Shown here: one piece after another, positions 26,407-34,673 of the stretch
Layout of the letters: each line of letters begins with the position of its first letter
Position numbering within the stretch: position 1 is the stretch's first letter
The notes under the pieces: model-generated
What the model was told of the DNA's origin: nothing
Databases searched by the model: none
Seen by the model: only the letters and a program-made list of their open reading frames with translations
Origin: Georgenia satyanarayanai
GTDB lineage: Bacteria; Actinomycetota; Actinomycetes; Actinomycetales; Actinomycetaceae
Direction of reading: 5' to 3'
Length of the DNA: 64,000 nucleotides
Assembly: GCF_009193135.1 (NCBI RefSeq)
Contig: NZ_VUKC01000005.1
Coordinates: forward strand, 62,001 to 126,000
Made by a program: the position numbers and the translations under genes

Positions 26407-27104
26407 TCGACCGCAACGACCCGGACTTCTGGTCCCGGCTCATCGACGTCGTCACCACCGGCACCTGGCAGACCCTCTACATGGTCTTCGTCGCGCTGCT
26501 CTTCACGGTCGTCGTCGGCGTCGCCATCGGTGTCCTCCTCGTCACCACCGAGGACGGCGGCCTCTACGCCAAGCCCTTCGGCTCCCGCGCGCTGGGGAAG
26601 GTGGTGAACCGGACGCTCGACGTCGTCGTCAACATCGGCCGCTCGATCCCCTTCATCATCCTCATGTTCCTGCTCATCCCGTTCACGCGGTTCGTCGTCG
26701 GCACCTTCATCGGACCGACCGCCTCGATCGTCCCGCTCACCATCGCCGGCATCCCCTTCTTCGCCCGGCTCGTGGAGATCGCGGTGCGCGAGGTGCCCCG
26801 CGGGGTCATCGACGCCGCCGTCTCCCTCGGCGCGACCAAGCGCACGATCCTCTTCAAGGTCCTCCTCGCCGAGGCGGTCCCCGCGCTCACGCTGGGCCTG
26901 TCGACGACCGTCGTCGGCCTCATCGGCTACTCCGCGATGGTCGGCGCCGTGGGCGGCGGCGGCCTCGGTGACGTCGCCTACCGCTACGGGTACCAGCGCT
27001 ACAGCCTCGAGTACATGCTCGTCGTCGTCGTGCTCCTCGTCGTCCTCGTCCAGATCCTCCAGTCCGTCGGCAACTACGTCGCCCGACGTGCCTCCCACCG
27101 TTAG
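26403..27104 (+). CDS. metI: Methionine ABC transporter permease
   Basis: 233 aa with five predicted membrane helices. The N-terminus (ITTGTWQTLYMVF-like) and the EAA loop (GATKRTILFKVLLAEAVPAL, coupling helix to MetN) are typical of MetI, as are PLTIAGIPFFARLVEIAVREV and the end of the fold SAMVGAVGGGGLGDVAYRYG. Coupled by ATGA to metN and followed after 11 bases by metQ, so the three form one operon. Confidence 0.95.
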   Translation: MIDRNDPDFWSRLIDVVTTGTWQTLYMVFVALLFTVVVGVAIGVLLVTTEDGGLYAKPFGSRALGKVVNRTLDVVVNIGRSIPFIILMFLLIPFTRFVVGTFIGPTASIVPLTIAGIPFFARLVEIAVREVPRGVIDAAVSLGATKRTILFKVLLAEAVPALTLGLSTTVVGLIGYSAMVGAVGGGGLGDVAYRYGYQRYSLEYMLVVVVLLVVLVQILQSVGNYVARRASHR

Positions 27105-27115
27105 GAAGTAGATCC

Positions 27116-27925
27116 ATGCGCCTCACCCGCACCCTGCCCGTCGCCGTCGTCGCCGCCCTCACGCTCGCCGCGTGCGGCGGAGGGGACGACGACGCCGCCA
27201 CCTCCGGCGCCGAGTCCGACACCATCCGCGTGGCCGCCCTCGAGGTCCCCGCCGGCGACATGCTCCGCTTCCTCGCCGAGGACCTCGGCCCCGCCGAGGG
27301 CCTGACCATCGAGTTCATCCCGTTCAGCGACTACAACACGCCGAACCCCGCCGTCGTGGACGGCGACGCCGACGCCAACCTCTTCCAGAACACCACGTTC
27401 ATGGAGACCTTCAACGAGGCGATGGGCGAGGACCTCGTGTCCGTCGGCGAGGTGTACCTCCCACGCATGGGCCTGTACTCCAACGACTACGCGTCGCTGG
27501 AGGAGCTGCCCGACGGCGCCTCGGTCGCCATCCCCAACGACCCGACCAACGAGGGCCGCGCCCTCAAGCTCCTCGCCGCGCACGGGCTCATCGAGGTCAC
27601 CGAGGACCCCATCACGATCGCCGACATCACCGCGAACCCGCGCAACATCGAGTTCGTCGAGATCGAGAACGCCACGCTCCCGCAGGCCGTCGAGGACCAG
27701 GACGCCGCCATCGTCACCGCGGCCTTCGCGCTGCCCGCCGGCCTGGGCGAGGACAGGATGATCCTCGCCGAGGAGAGCGACAGCGAGTACTACAACGTGC
27801 TGTCCACGACCCCGGAGCTCGCCGACGACCCGCGCATCGCGACCCTCTACGAGCTGCTCACCTCCGACGAGATGGACCAGTTCCTCGAGGAGCAGTACCA
27901 GGGCGTCATCATCCCCGTGGAGTGA
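27116..27925 (+). CDS. metQ: Methionine-binding lipoprotein
   Basis: 269 aa NlpA/MetQ-family extracytoplasmic binding protein. The signal peptide ends in the lipobox LTLAAC, followed by GGGDDDAA. The mature fold shows QNTTFMETFNEAMGEDL, PRMGLYSNDYASLEEL, IPNDPTNEGRALKLLAAHGLI and EQYQGVIIPVE, the normal NlpA end. SD AGGAAG precedes the ATG. Last gene of metNIQ; a strong palindrome follows 43 bases after the stop. Confidence 0.95.
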   Translation: MRLTRTLPVAVVAALTLAACGGGDDDAATSGAESDTIRVAALEVPAGDMLRFLAEDLGPAEGLTIEFIPFSDYNTPNPAVVDGDADANLFQNTTFMETFNEAMGEDLVSVGEVYLPRMGLYSNDYASLEELPDGASVAIPNDPTNEGRALKLLAAHGLIEVTEDPITIADITANPRNIEFVEIENATLPQAVEDQDAAIVTAAFALPAGLGEDRMILAEESDSEYYNVLSTTPELADDPRIATLYELLTSDEMDQFLEEQYQGVIIPVE

Positions 27926-27968
27926 CTTCGGGGGGCGCCCGGCTGGGGCCGGCACCGCCCTCCCGGAC

Positions 27969-28035
27969 CACGCTGCTGAGACGGAACTGCGCGGCTGACA
28001 TGTCAGCCGCGCAGTTCCGTTTCTGCAGCGGCGTG
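27969..28035. repeat. Intergenic palindrome, copy 1 of a three-member family
   Basis: The inner 40 bases (27981-28020) are a perfect inverted repeat without loop: ACGGAACTGCGCGGCTGACA and its complement. They are flanked by CACGCTGC on the left and GCAGCGGCGTG on the right. Core GCGGCTGA...TCAGCCGC and outer CGCTGC/GCAGCG are shared with 30080 and 49688. It lies between convergent metQ and the DUF1304 gene, with TTTC to the right; it may act as a bidirectional terminator. Confidence 0.75.
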
Positions 28036-28070
28036 CGGGACCGCCGCGGCCGCGGACCGGACCGGCCGTC

Positions 28071-28469
28071 TCAGAGCGCCACGGCGACGAGCGCGGCGGC
28101 CGGGAGCACCGAGGAGGCGACGGTGCCCTTGACGCTCTTGCCCCGTGGCCGCCAGTAGCCGAGCGCGTCGGCCAGGCCCATGAACAGCGAGGAGAGCAGC
28201 AGGTACACCAGGCAGGCGACGACGACGACGGTCCCCGCCGCCCGGTCGCCGAAGTTGACCATCCACAGCCCCACGAGGGTGCCGACGCCGACCAGGGCGT
28301 TGCGCGCCCCGATGCAGAACGACCAGAGGTGGACGTTGGGGAGGCCGTCGGGCTCGATGCCGAGGAAGCGCTGGACCCGGGGGCGGTGGATGTAGAACGC
28401 CTCGAAGGGCGAGACGGCGATGACGATGACCGCCGCGAGGGCGGCGCAGATCTGGGTGAACGTGCTCAT
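28071..28469 (-). CDS. DUF1304-family membrane protein
   Basis: 132 aa, four hydrophobic helices (QICAALAAVIVIAVSPFEAFYI, FCIGARNALVGVGTLVGLWMV, GTVVVVACLVYLLLSSLFMGLAD, VLPAAALVAVAL). It matches DUF1304 in length and in the pattern of the second helix after the PRVQRFLGI loop. Biochemical role unknown. Its ATG overlaps the methyltransferase stop by four bases, so the two are co-translated and probably co-controlled by the divergent MarR protein. Confidence 0.78.
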   Translation of the reverse strand: MSTFTQICAALAAVIVIAVSPFEAFYIHRPRVQRFLGIEPDGLPNVHLWSFCIGARNALVGVGTLVGLWMVNFGDRAAGTVVVVACLVYLLLSSLFMGLADALGYWRPRGKSVKGTVASSVLPAAALVAVAL

Positions 28470-29557
28470 GGCTTCCTGCCTGGGACGGCTTCGATGACGG
28501 AGATGGGCGAGACCGTGGGGACGATCCGCGTGGTCCGGAACCCGGTGTCGGCCAGGAGGGCGCGCCACTGGGGCTCGGTGCGCTCGCGGCCCCCGACGAA
28601 GAGCATCATGTCGAGGTCGAGCGCCTTGGTGAGGTGGGGGGCGTTCCCGGACGGGACGACGCCGTCGAGCACGAGGAGGGTCGCGCGCTCGCGCATGTGC
28701 GCGCGCAGGGTGGTGAGGACCGCCGCGGCCCCGGCGTCGTCGTAGTCGTGGAGCACCCGGCGCAGGAGGTAGACGTCACCGTCGGGAGGGACCGAGTCGA
28801 AGAACGAGGCGGCCTCGAAGCGGTAGCGGCCACCGAGGCCGGCCTCCCCGAGGAGGCGGGCAGCGCCGTCGGCCATGGACGGCCGCTCGACGAGCACCCC
28901 CTGCGCGGCGGGGGAGGCCCCGAGCACGAGGGCGAGGAGCTGCCCGTGCCCGCCGCCGACGTCCACGACCCGGGAGAAGCGGGTGAAGTCGTAGACGGCG
29001 GCGACCGCCGGCCAGTCCAGGGCGCAGAGCCGGGTCATGGCCGCGTGGAAGACGTCGCCGAACTCGGCGTCCTGCTCCAGGACCTCCCACATCGACCGGC
29101 CGAGTGCCCGCTCGGCGCCCGGCTCGCCGGTCCGCACGGTTGCGGCGAGCTCGGCCCAGACGCGCTGGTAGCGCGGGTCGCCGAGCATGAGGACGACGTC
29201 GCGCATCGAGTCGGCCGTGCCCGACCGCAGCCGGTCCGCCAGCGGCGTCAGCGCGAAACGGCCGTCGGGCTCCTCCCGGAAGACGCCCCACGTGGCGCAC
29301 GCCCGCAGCAGCCGGTGGGTCGCGTCCGGCTGGGTGCCGACGCGCGCGGCGACGTCGGCGGGGGACAGCGGGCCGGCGGCGAGCGTGTCGGGGACACCCA
29401 GACGTGCCGCAGCGTAGAGCGCGTGCGTGGACATGAAGCCGGAGCCCAGCTCGAGGACGCCGACCTCGGGCGGCACCATGCGCGCGGCGAGGTGCTGGAC
29501 CGTCGTCCGGACCGAGGTCGCGGCCCGGGCGAGCCGGGTGGGAGGGACCCTGCTCAT
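28466..29557 (-). CDS. SAM-dependent O-methyltransferase (class 2 family)
   Basis: 363 aa. N-terminal dimerisation winged helix (about 30-120, with LSPADVAARVGTQPDATHRLLRAC), then a Rossmann methyltransferase domain. SAM motif I is VVDVGGGHGQLLALVL (about 195); LLRRVLHDYDDAGAAAVLTTL carries the catalytic HD pair usual in hydroxyindole/polyketide O-methyltransferases; LDGVVPSGN follows. The substrate is probably a small phenol or xenobiotic (inference). It is divergent from the MarR gene with a palindromic operator in the 72-bp gap and is followed by DUF1304. Confidence 0.88.
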   Translation of the reverse strand: MSRVPPTRLARAATSVRTTVQHLAARMVPPEVGVLELGSGFMSTHALYAAARLGVPDTLAAGPLSPADVAARVGTQPDATHRLLRACATWGVFREEPDGRFALTPLADRLRSGTADSMRDVVLMLGDPRYQRVWAELAATVRTGEPGAERALGRSMWEVLEQDAEFGDVFHAAMTRLCALDWPAVAAVYDFTRFSRVVDVGGGHGQLLALVLGASPAAQGVLVERPSMADGAARLLGEAGLGGRYRFEAASFFDSVPPDGDVYLLRRVLHDYDDAGAAAVLTTLRAHMRERATLLVLDGVVPSGNAPHLTKALDLDMMLFVGGRERTEPQWRALLADTGFRTTRIVPTVSPISVIEAVPGRKP

Positions 29558-29573
29558 GATGACCCCTAAGATG

Positions 29574-29588
29574 GTCAGTAGTACTGAC
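29574..29588. promoter_or_regulatory. MarR-type operator between methyltransferase and marR
   Basis: GTCAGTA-G-TACTGAC is a perfect seven-base inverted repeat with a one-base centre, located 17 bases upstream of the methyltransferase ATG and 42 bases upstream of the marR start. Position and symmetry fit a dimeric MarR repressor acting on both genes. Confidence 0.65.
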
Positions 29589-29629
29589 TAGTTTCCTCCG
29601 TGCCGGACCGCTGTCAAGGGGGTGTGCCG

Positions 29630-30049
29630 ATGGATCTCGCGACGCTGATGTTCGTGTCCTACCGCGCGATGGACGAGCGGGTGATCGGCGCGATGCAGGC
29701 CGCCGGTTTCGACGTGACGCCGGCCCAGGCCCGGCTCGCGCAGCGGATCGCCGACGGCGGGTCACGCCTCACCGACCTCGCCCGGCAGGCGCAGGTGACG
29801 AAGCAGACGGCGAGCCTCCTGGTCGCCGCGCTCGAGGAGAAAGGGCTCGTCGAGCGGGTCCCGGACCCGGCGGACGGGCGCGCCCGTCTCATCCGCTTCA
29901 CCCCGCGGGGCCGTGCGGGCGCCGTGCGGGCGCTGGAGGTGGTGGCCGCCGTGGAACGGGAGTGGGAGGGGCACCTCGGTGCCGAGCTGACGGGCAGCCT
30001 CCGGGAGGCGCTGGTCCGGCTGCGGGAGGTCACCGACCCCGACGGGTGA
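29630..30049 (+). CDS. MarR-family transcriptional regulator
   Basis: 139 aa winged helix dimer. The DNA-binding part reads RLTDLARQAQVTKQTASLLVAALEEKGLVERVPDPADGRARLIRFTPRG, the typical recognition helix and wing. The ATG at 29630 is chosen because AAGGGGG lies about seven bases upstream; a GTG at 29600 would add ten residues. It probably represses itself and the divergent methyltransferase/DUF1304 operon through the 29574 palindrome, released by a small aromatic effector (family inference). Confidence 0.88.
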   Translation: MDLATLMFVSYRAMDERVIGAMQAAGFDVTPAQARLAQRIADGGSRLTDLARQAQVTKQTASLLVAALEEKGLVERVPDPADGRARLIRFTPRGRAGAVRALEVVAAVEREWEGHLGAELTGSLREALVRLREVTDPDG

Positions 30050-30079
30050 CCTCCCGGGAGAAGGCTCGCCCGCCCCGGA

Positions 30080-30145
30080 CCCCGCTGCAGGAACGGACCT
30101 GCGCGGCTGATGTGTCAGGCGCGCAGATCCGTTTCGGCAGCGGGG
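30080..30145. repeat. Intergenic palindrome, copy 2 of a three-member family
   Basis: Outer arms CCCCGCTGC (30080-30088) and GCAGCGGGG (30137-30145) pair perfectly. The inner 40 bases (30093-30132) pair in 16 of 20 positions around GCGGCTGATG/TGTCAGGCGC. Same framework as 27969 and 49688. It lies between convergent marR and the SodC-like lipoprotein gene. Confidence 0.75.
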
Positions 30146-30156
30146 ATCGGTGGAGG

Positions 30157-31011
30157 CTAGCCGGCGACGGTGAAGGTGATCTCCGGGGCGTCGTCGTGCT
30201 CGCCGGCCGGGGCGTAGGCCACGGTGTGCGAGCCGGCGTCGGCGATCTCGACCGGGCCCTCGTAGGCCAGCCACTCCCCGCCGTCGAGGGAGTACTCGAT
30301 CGCGTCGACGCCGTCGACCGTGCCCTCGAGCACGAGGGTGACGGGGCCGTCGTAGGCGGCGAAGTCGGCGCAGGCGATGGGCAGCCCGGGGAACTCGGAG
30401 TCGTGGATCATCATCGACAGCGGTGTCTCCCGCGGGACCCACTCGGCCCCGCCCGAGCCGAGCGCGCTGCCGGTCTGGCTGGGCTCGAGGGGCCCGGCGG
30501 GGTCGTTGCTCGAGGACAGCCAGATCTCGTTCGGCGGCTCCGGCTGGCCGGCGTGGTCGTGCATGTAGTGCCCGCCGAACTCGGTGCACGAGCCGTCGTG
30601 CAGGTGCGCGGGGTGGGTCGCGCCGGAGGTGAGGCCGGTGACGTTGGTCGAGATCTGGGTGCCGTTCTCGTCCTTGACGAGCGTGACGGTGCCCTCGACG
30701 ACGAGCGTGTTCGTCGCGCTGCCCAGGCCCTCGTCCAGCGGGCCGTAGGAGCCGGTCGAGGTCCCCAGCACCGCGGCGCTGACCGGCCCCGAGGCCGCGG
30801 CTGCCGCTGCGGCGTCGTGGTCCTCCCCGCCGTGCGCGCCGTGAGCGCCGTGATCCTCGGCGTCGGTCTCGGCGTCCGTGGTCTCTGCCGTCGACTGCTG
30901 GCCCTCACTCGTGGGTGCGGCGTCTGCCGGCGCCTCCTCGGCATCGGAGCACGCGGCCACCACGAGGCCCAGGCTGAGGACGACAGTTGCCATCCGGATG
31001 TGTGAGCGCAT
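30157..31011 (-). CDS. SodC-like (Cu/Zn superoxide dismutase-fold) lipoprotein
   Basis: 284 aa. Lipobox LVVAAC anchors it outside the membrane. An acidic, His-rich linker (EDHGAHGAHGGEDHD, about 52-66) could bind metal. From about 80 a SodC-like beta fold is suggested by THPAHLHDGSC (about 137), GGHYMHDHAG, PLSMMIHD and IACADF, which mimic the HxHxxG, GGH and Cys positions. The exact copper ligands are not all in canonical spacing, so enzymatic activity is uncertain. The last 60 residues (IEYSLDGGEWLAYEGPV) look like an Ig-like/OmpL47-type module. TATACA upstream of the ATG on the minus strand is a possible -10. Confidence 0.72.
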   Translation of the reverse strand: MRSHIRMATVVLSLGLVVAACSDAEEAPADAAPTSEGQQSTAETTDAETDAEDHGAHGAHGGEDHDAAAAAAASGPVSAAVLGTSTGSYGPLDEGLGSATNTLVVEGTVTLVKDENGTQISTNVTGLTSGATHPAHLHDGSCTEFGGHYMHDHAGQPEPPNEIWLSSSNDPAGPLEPSQTGSALGSGGAEWVPRETPLSMMIHDSEFPGLPIACADFAAYDGPVTLVLEGTVDGVDAIEYSLDGGEWLAYEGPVEIADAGSHTVAYAPAGEHDDAPEITFTVAG

Positions 31012-31095
31012 CGTTGCCTCCGTCCGGCGGCACCTGTTGCCGCCCGCGGAATTGTATAGGCATGTGCGCCAAATCGGGTGCAGCCGTCCCGCGGC

Positions 31096-31896
31096 TCAGC
31101 GCGCCTCCGGCGTGACCCGGTAGCGGCGCAGCCGCAGCGCCGGGTTGACCTCACGGACCTGCTCCAGGCGGGCCCGGTCCAGCTGTGCCACGGCCACGCC
31201 CGGTGCCTCGCCGGCGGCGGCCAGCGCCACCCCCATGGGGTCGAGGACCACGCTGTTGCCCACGCCCGTGGGCGCCGTCTGGTCCGCGCCGAGCACGAAG
31301 ACGGTGTTCTCGATCGCCCGCGCCCGCAGCAGCGTGCCCCAGTGGTACTCCTTGAGCGGTCCCGGCGCCCAGGCGGCGGGGACGGCGAGGACGTCGGCAC
31401 CGGCGTCGACGAGCGTGCGGGAGACCTCGGGGAAGCGGACGTCGTAGCAGGTCTGCAGCCCGACGGTGAAGCCGTCGACCTCGAGCAGCGCGGCCTCCTG
31501 CGGGTCCGCCGCCATGACGCGGTCGGACTCGCGGTAGCCGAAGGCGTCGTAGAGGTGGACCTTGCGGTACACCGCACGCAGCTCACCGCCCTGGACGCCG
31601 ACGAGCGCGTTGCGGATGCGCTCGCCGTCGGCGGCCTCGTTGACGCCGGCGACGACGGTGAGGTCCAGCTCGGCCGACAGCTCCCGCAGCCGCCCGACGC
31701 CCGGGCCGTCCAGGGGCTCGGCGCTCGCGACGAAGCGCTCGTCCATGGCCGGGGCGGTGAAGACGGAGAACTCCGGGAGCACCGCGAGCCGGGCGCCACG
31801 GGCAGCGGCCGTGCGCAGGTGCTCCTCGATCGTGCGCAGGTTCGCGGCCTTGTCCTCACCGGGCCCGAACTGGACCACCGCAACCGTCAGCGACAT
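31096..31896 (-). CDS. Carbon-nitrogen hydrolase (nitrilase superfamily)
   Basis: 266 aa, cytoplasmic amidase-like enzyme. The catalytic Glu-Lys-Cys triad is visible in LPEFSVF (about 43), YRKVHLYDAFGY (about 112) and TCYDVRFPE (about 148). It matches the branch that includes omega-amidase/NIT2-like and deaminated-glutathione amidases. The substrate cannot be fixed. ATG at 31896 chosen for the strong GGGAGGAG just upstream. It stands alone, downstream of the trk genes on the same strand but separated by 219 bp that I cannot assign. Confidence 0.87.
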   Translation of the reverse strand: MSLTVAVVQFGPGEDKAANLRTIEEHLRTAAARGARLAVLPEFSVFTAPAMDERFVASAEPLDGPGVGRLRELSAELDLTVVAGVNEAADGERIRNALVGVQGGELRAVYRKVHLYDAFGYRESDRVMAADPQEAALLEVDGFTVGLQTCYDVRFPEVSRTLVDAGADVLAVPAAWAPGPLKEYHWGTLLRARAIENTVFVLGADQTAPTGVGNSVVLDPMGVALAAAGEAPGVAVAQLDRARLEQVREVNPALRLRRYRVTPEAR

Positions 31897-32115
31897 GGCG
31901 CTCCTCCCTCCGACGTCGTCCGGCCGAGGGTACCTCTCCCGCCTCGGCGCGCCGCGTCCCGCACACGCCGGCGGCGCCACCCCCCGCCCGAGAAGTAGCG
32001 CCGTCGTCGCCCCCCGCCGGCTGTCGTGGGCCGGCTCAGGTCTGCGTGTGGACACACTAGCGGGTGACAGCGCTTGTGGGAGCGCATTCATCTGCTTGTG
32101 ACGACGGGCGTGGAC

Positions 32116-32814
32116 TCAACGCATGTCGATGAAGCCCTCGGCGACGGCGGCCGGCCCGACGACGATGATCGTGTCGCCCCTGCTCAGCACCGTCTCGCCG
32201 GTGGCGTGGCCCCAGCTGCCGTCCGGCTGACGCACCGCGACGACGTTGAGGTTGTGCTTCTTGCGGAAGCCGACCTTGTCCAGCGGCTTGCCGGTCATGA
32301 GCACCGGCGCCTGGGCGGTCACCATCGCGAAGCCGCCGCCGAGGTCGAGGTAGTCCGCGATCGTGCCCCGCAGGAGGTGCGCGACCTTCCGGCCCATCTC
32401 GCTCTCCGGGTAGACGACGTGGTGCACGCCCAGCTGGGTGAGGATCTGCCCGTGCGCCGCGGTGATCGCCTTGGCCCACACGTGCGGGACGTTGAGGCGC
32501 AGCAGCCACGAGCTGGCGAGGATCGAGGCCTCCATGCTCGAGCCGATCGCCACCACGGCGTGGGTGAAGTCGGCGACTCCGAGCTGACGGAGCACCTCCT
32601 CGCGGGAGGCGTCGGCCCGGACCACCTGCGTGAGCCGGCCGTTGAAGTCCTGGACGATCGTCTCGTCGGTGTCGACGCCGAGGACGTCGACGCCCGACTC
32701 GGCCAGCTCCAGGGCCAGCGCCTGGCCGAAGCGGCCCAGACCGATGACGACGACGGAGTCGCCCCGCCCGAGCGCGGTGATCGCGCGGCGGCGGGGACGG
32801 AGGTGCTCAGCCAA
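32116..32814 (-). CDS. Trk/Ktr potassium uptake regulatory subunit (RCK protein)
   Basis: 232 aa peripheral gating subunit. RCK_N Rossmann domain at about 18-140 (VVVIGLGRFGQALALELAESGVDVLGVD) for NAD(H)/ATP, and an RCK_C domain at about 150-232 (TGKPLDKVGFRKKHNLNVVAVRQ). The TTG start is inferred: it lies inside the final codons of trkH, with AAGGAG 11 bases before it, and gives a family-typical N-terminus. Coupled to trkH by an eight-base overlap, so channel and gate are co-made. Confidence 0.9.
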   Translation of the reverse strand: MAEHLRPRRRAITALGRGDSVVVIGLGRFGQALALELAESGVDVLGVDTDETIVQDFNGRLTQVVRADASREEVLRQLGVADFTHAVVAIGSSMEASILASSWLLRLNVPHVWAKAITAAHGQILTQLGVHHVVYPESEMGRKVAHLLRGTIADYLDLGGGFAMVTAQAPVLMTGKPLDKVGFRKKHNLNVVAVRQPDGSWGHATGETVLSRGDTIIVVGPAAVAEGFIDMR

Positions 32815-34177
32815 TGAGGGGTCGCTCCTTCGGCAGTTCGTACAGGCGGGTGCGGGGTCGCAGCGCCAGGGCGGTCGCCAGCGTGACGGGTCCGACCCGG
32901 CCGGCGAACATGATGACGACGAGCAGCAGCTGCCCGCCGTCGGGCAGGAGGTGGGTGATCCCGGTGGACAGGCCCACCGTGCCGAACGCGGAGACCACCT
33001 CGAAGAGGATCTGGTCCAGCGTGAACTCGGTGGTGATGAGCAGCGCCCACGTGCCACCCATGACGACGGCGACGCCCAGGCTGAGCACCGTGATGGCCTG
33101 GCGGTGCACCGCGCGGGAGAGGCGCTTGCCGAAGACCGTCACCGCGCCCTCGCCCCGGATCTCGGCGAGGACGATGGCGACGAGGACGGCCGCCGTCGTG
33201 ATCTTGATGCCGCCGGCCGTGCCGGCGGGGCCCGCGCCGACGAACATGAGCACGTCGTGTGCGAACCACGTCTGGGTGTTCATCTCGGCGACGTCCACGG
33301 TGTTGAAACCGGCTGTGCGCGCGACGACGGCGGCGAAGAACCCGGCGAGCAGCTTCGCCGGGGCGTCGAGCGGGCCGAGGGTGCCGGGGTTGTCCCACTC
33401 GAGGGCGGTGACCGTCACCGTGGCGCCGACGAGGAGGACGGCCGTGCCCACGAGGACGATGCGGGTGTTCATGCCCCAGAGCCGGGGCACTCGCGCGTGG
33501 CGGCTGAGCTCGAGGAAGACGGGGAACCCGATCCCGCCGAGGATGACGGCGACGGCGACCGGCAGGCACACCCACGGGTCGGCCACGAAGGCCATGAGGT
33601 TGTCGGAGTAGAGCGCGAAGCCGGCGTTGTTGAAGGCCGAGCCCGCATGGAAGACCCCGTGCCACAGGGCGCGCCCGGGCGGGTAGTCGTGGGTGAGGGC
33701 CAGGCGCGCCGCGAGGATCGCGGCGGTGGCGGCCTGGACGGTGAGAGCGATCGTGGCGACACCGACGACGACGCCGCGCAGGTCGTGCGCGCTCGGGGTC
33801 CCGATCGACGCACTCGTCACCAGCCGGGTCCGCAGCCCGAGCCGGTGGACGAGGATGAGACCGAGCAGCGAGGCGAAGGTCATGAGCCCGAGCCCGCCGA
33901 GCTCGATGAGCAGGAAGATGACGACGTGCCCGAAGGTGCTCCAGTGCGTCTGCGTGTCGACGACGACGAGCCCGGTGACCGAGACCGCCGAGCCGGCCGT
34001 GAAGAGTGCCTCGACGAGGCTGGCACGACCACCGGCGGCCTCGGTGACGGAGACGGGAAGCAGGAGGAGGACGGTCCCGACCGCGAGGGCGGCGGCGTAG
34101 GCCGCGACGATCGCCTCTGCGGGGTGCGCCGCACGCAGGCGCCGGAAGGAAGGCCGTGAGCGGCCCGTGAGTGGCAC
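32807..34177 (-). CDS. TrkH/KtrB-family potassium transporter
   Basis: 456 aa membrane K+ translocating subunit with the four-fold M1-P-M2 repeat. The four pore loops read SVTGLVVVDT, AFNNAGFALY, ARTAGFNTVD and FGTVGLSTGI, each with the selectivity-filter Gly. The helix after the third repeat contains AGPAGTAGGIKITT, the usual gating-loop region. Its gene precedes and overlaps that of the RCK subunit. Expected role: K+ uptake in osmotic and pH homeostasis. Confidence 0.93.
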   Translation of the reverse strand: MPLTGRSRPSFRRLRAAHPAEAIVAAYAAALAVGTVLLLLPVSVTEAAGGRASLVEALFTAGSAVSVTGLVVVDTQTHWSTFGHVVIFLLIELGGLGLMTFASLLGLILVHRLGLRTRLVTSASIGTPSAHDLRGVVVGVATIALTVQAATAAILAARLALTHDYPPGRALWHGVFHAGSAFNNAGFALYSDNLMAFVADPWVCLPVAVAVILGGIGFPVFLELSRHARVPRLWGMNTRIVLVGTAVLLVGATVTVTALEWDNPGTLGPLDAPAKLLAGFFAAVVARTAGFNTVDVAEMNTQTWFAHDVLMFVGAGPAGTAGGIKITTAAVLVAIVLAEIRGEGAVTVFGKRLSRAVHRQAITVLSLGVAVVMGGTWALLITTEFTLDQILFEVVSAFGTVGLSTGITHLLPDGGQLLLVVIMFAGRVGPVTLATALALRPRTRLYELPKERPLIG

Positions 34178-34295
34178 GCGAGGACTGTAGACCCGCCCGG
34201 CCCCCTTCGCCTACACGACGCGAGGTGGTGTTCCCACCGCCCGCCGACCTCGCTAGCGTGGCGGCCACCCACCCACCCGAACGAGGAGGCCGCCC

Positions 34296-34673
34296 GTGAG
34301 GATCACCCGCCTGACCACCGTCTTCGACGCCGCCGACATCGCCGCGGAGAGCCGCTTCTGGGCGGGGGTCCTCGGCGGCACCGTCACCGTCACCGCCGAC
34401 GACTGGCACAAGGTCGTGGTCGACGGCGCCGTGCCCGTCTCCGTCCAGCTCGCGCCCGACCACGTCCCGCCGCAGTGGCCCGACGGCAACCCCCAGCAGG
34501 TGCACCTCGACCTGTGGGTGGAGGACTTCCCCGAGGCGCACGAGCACGTCATGTCGGTGGGCGCCCAGCTCCTGCAGGAGGCGCAGTACCCGGACGACGA
34601 CGAGGACTTCCAGGTGTACGCGAGCCCGGCCGGCCACCCCTTCTGCCTGTGCTTCTCACGGGCGGCGTCATGA
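34296..34673 (+). CDS. VOC-superfamily protein (paralog of the one at 14076)
   Basis: 125 aa. It shares with the 14076 protein the segments FDAADIAAESRFWAGVLGG, VQLAPDHVPPQWPDGNPQQ, HLDLWVEDFPEAHEHVM and ASPAGHPFCLCF. Even the upstream bases (TAGCGT, then GAGGAGGCCGCC) recall the other copy. GTG start with GAGGAGG seven bases away. The stop overlaps the ATG of the DinB-like gene by four bases. Substrate unknown. Confidence 0.85.
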   Translation: MRITRLTTVFDAADIAAESRFWAGVLGGTVTVTADDWHKVVVDGAVPVSVQLAPDHVPPQWPDGNPQQVHLDLWVEDFPEAHEHVMSVGAQLLQEAQYPDDDEDFQVYASPAGHPFCLCFSRAAS

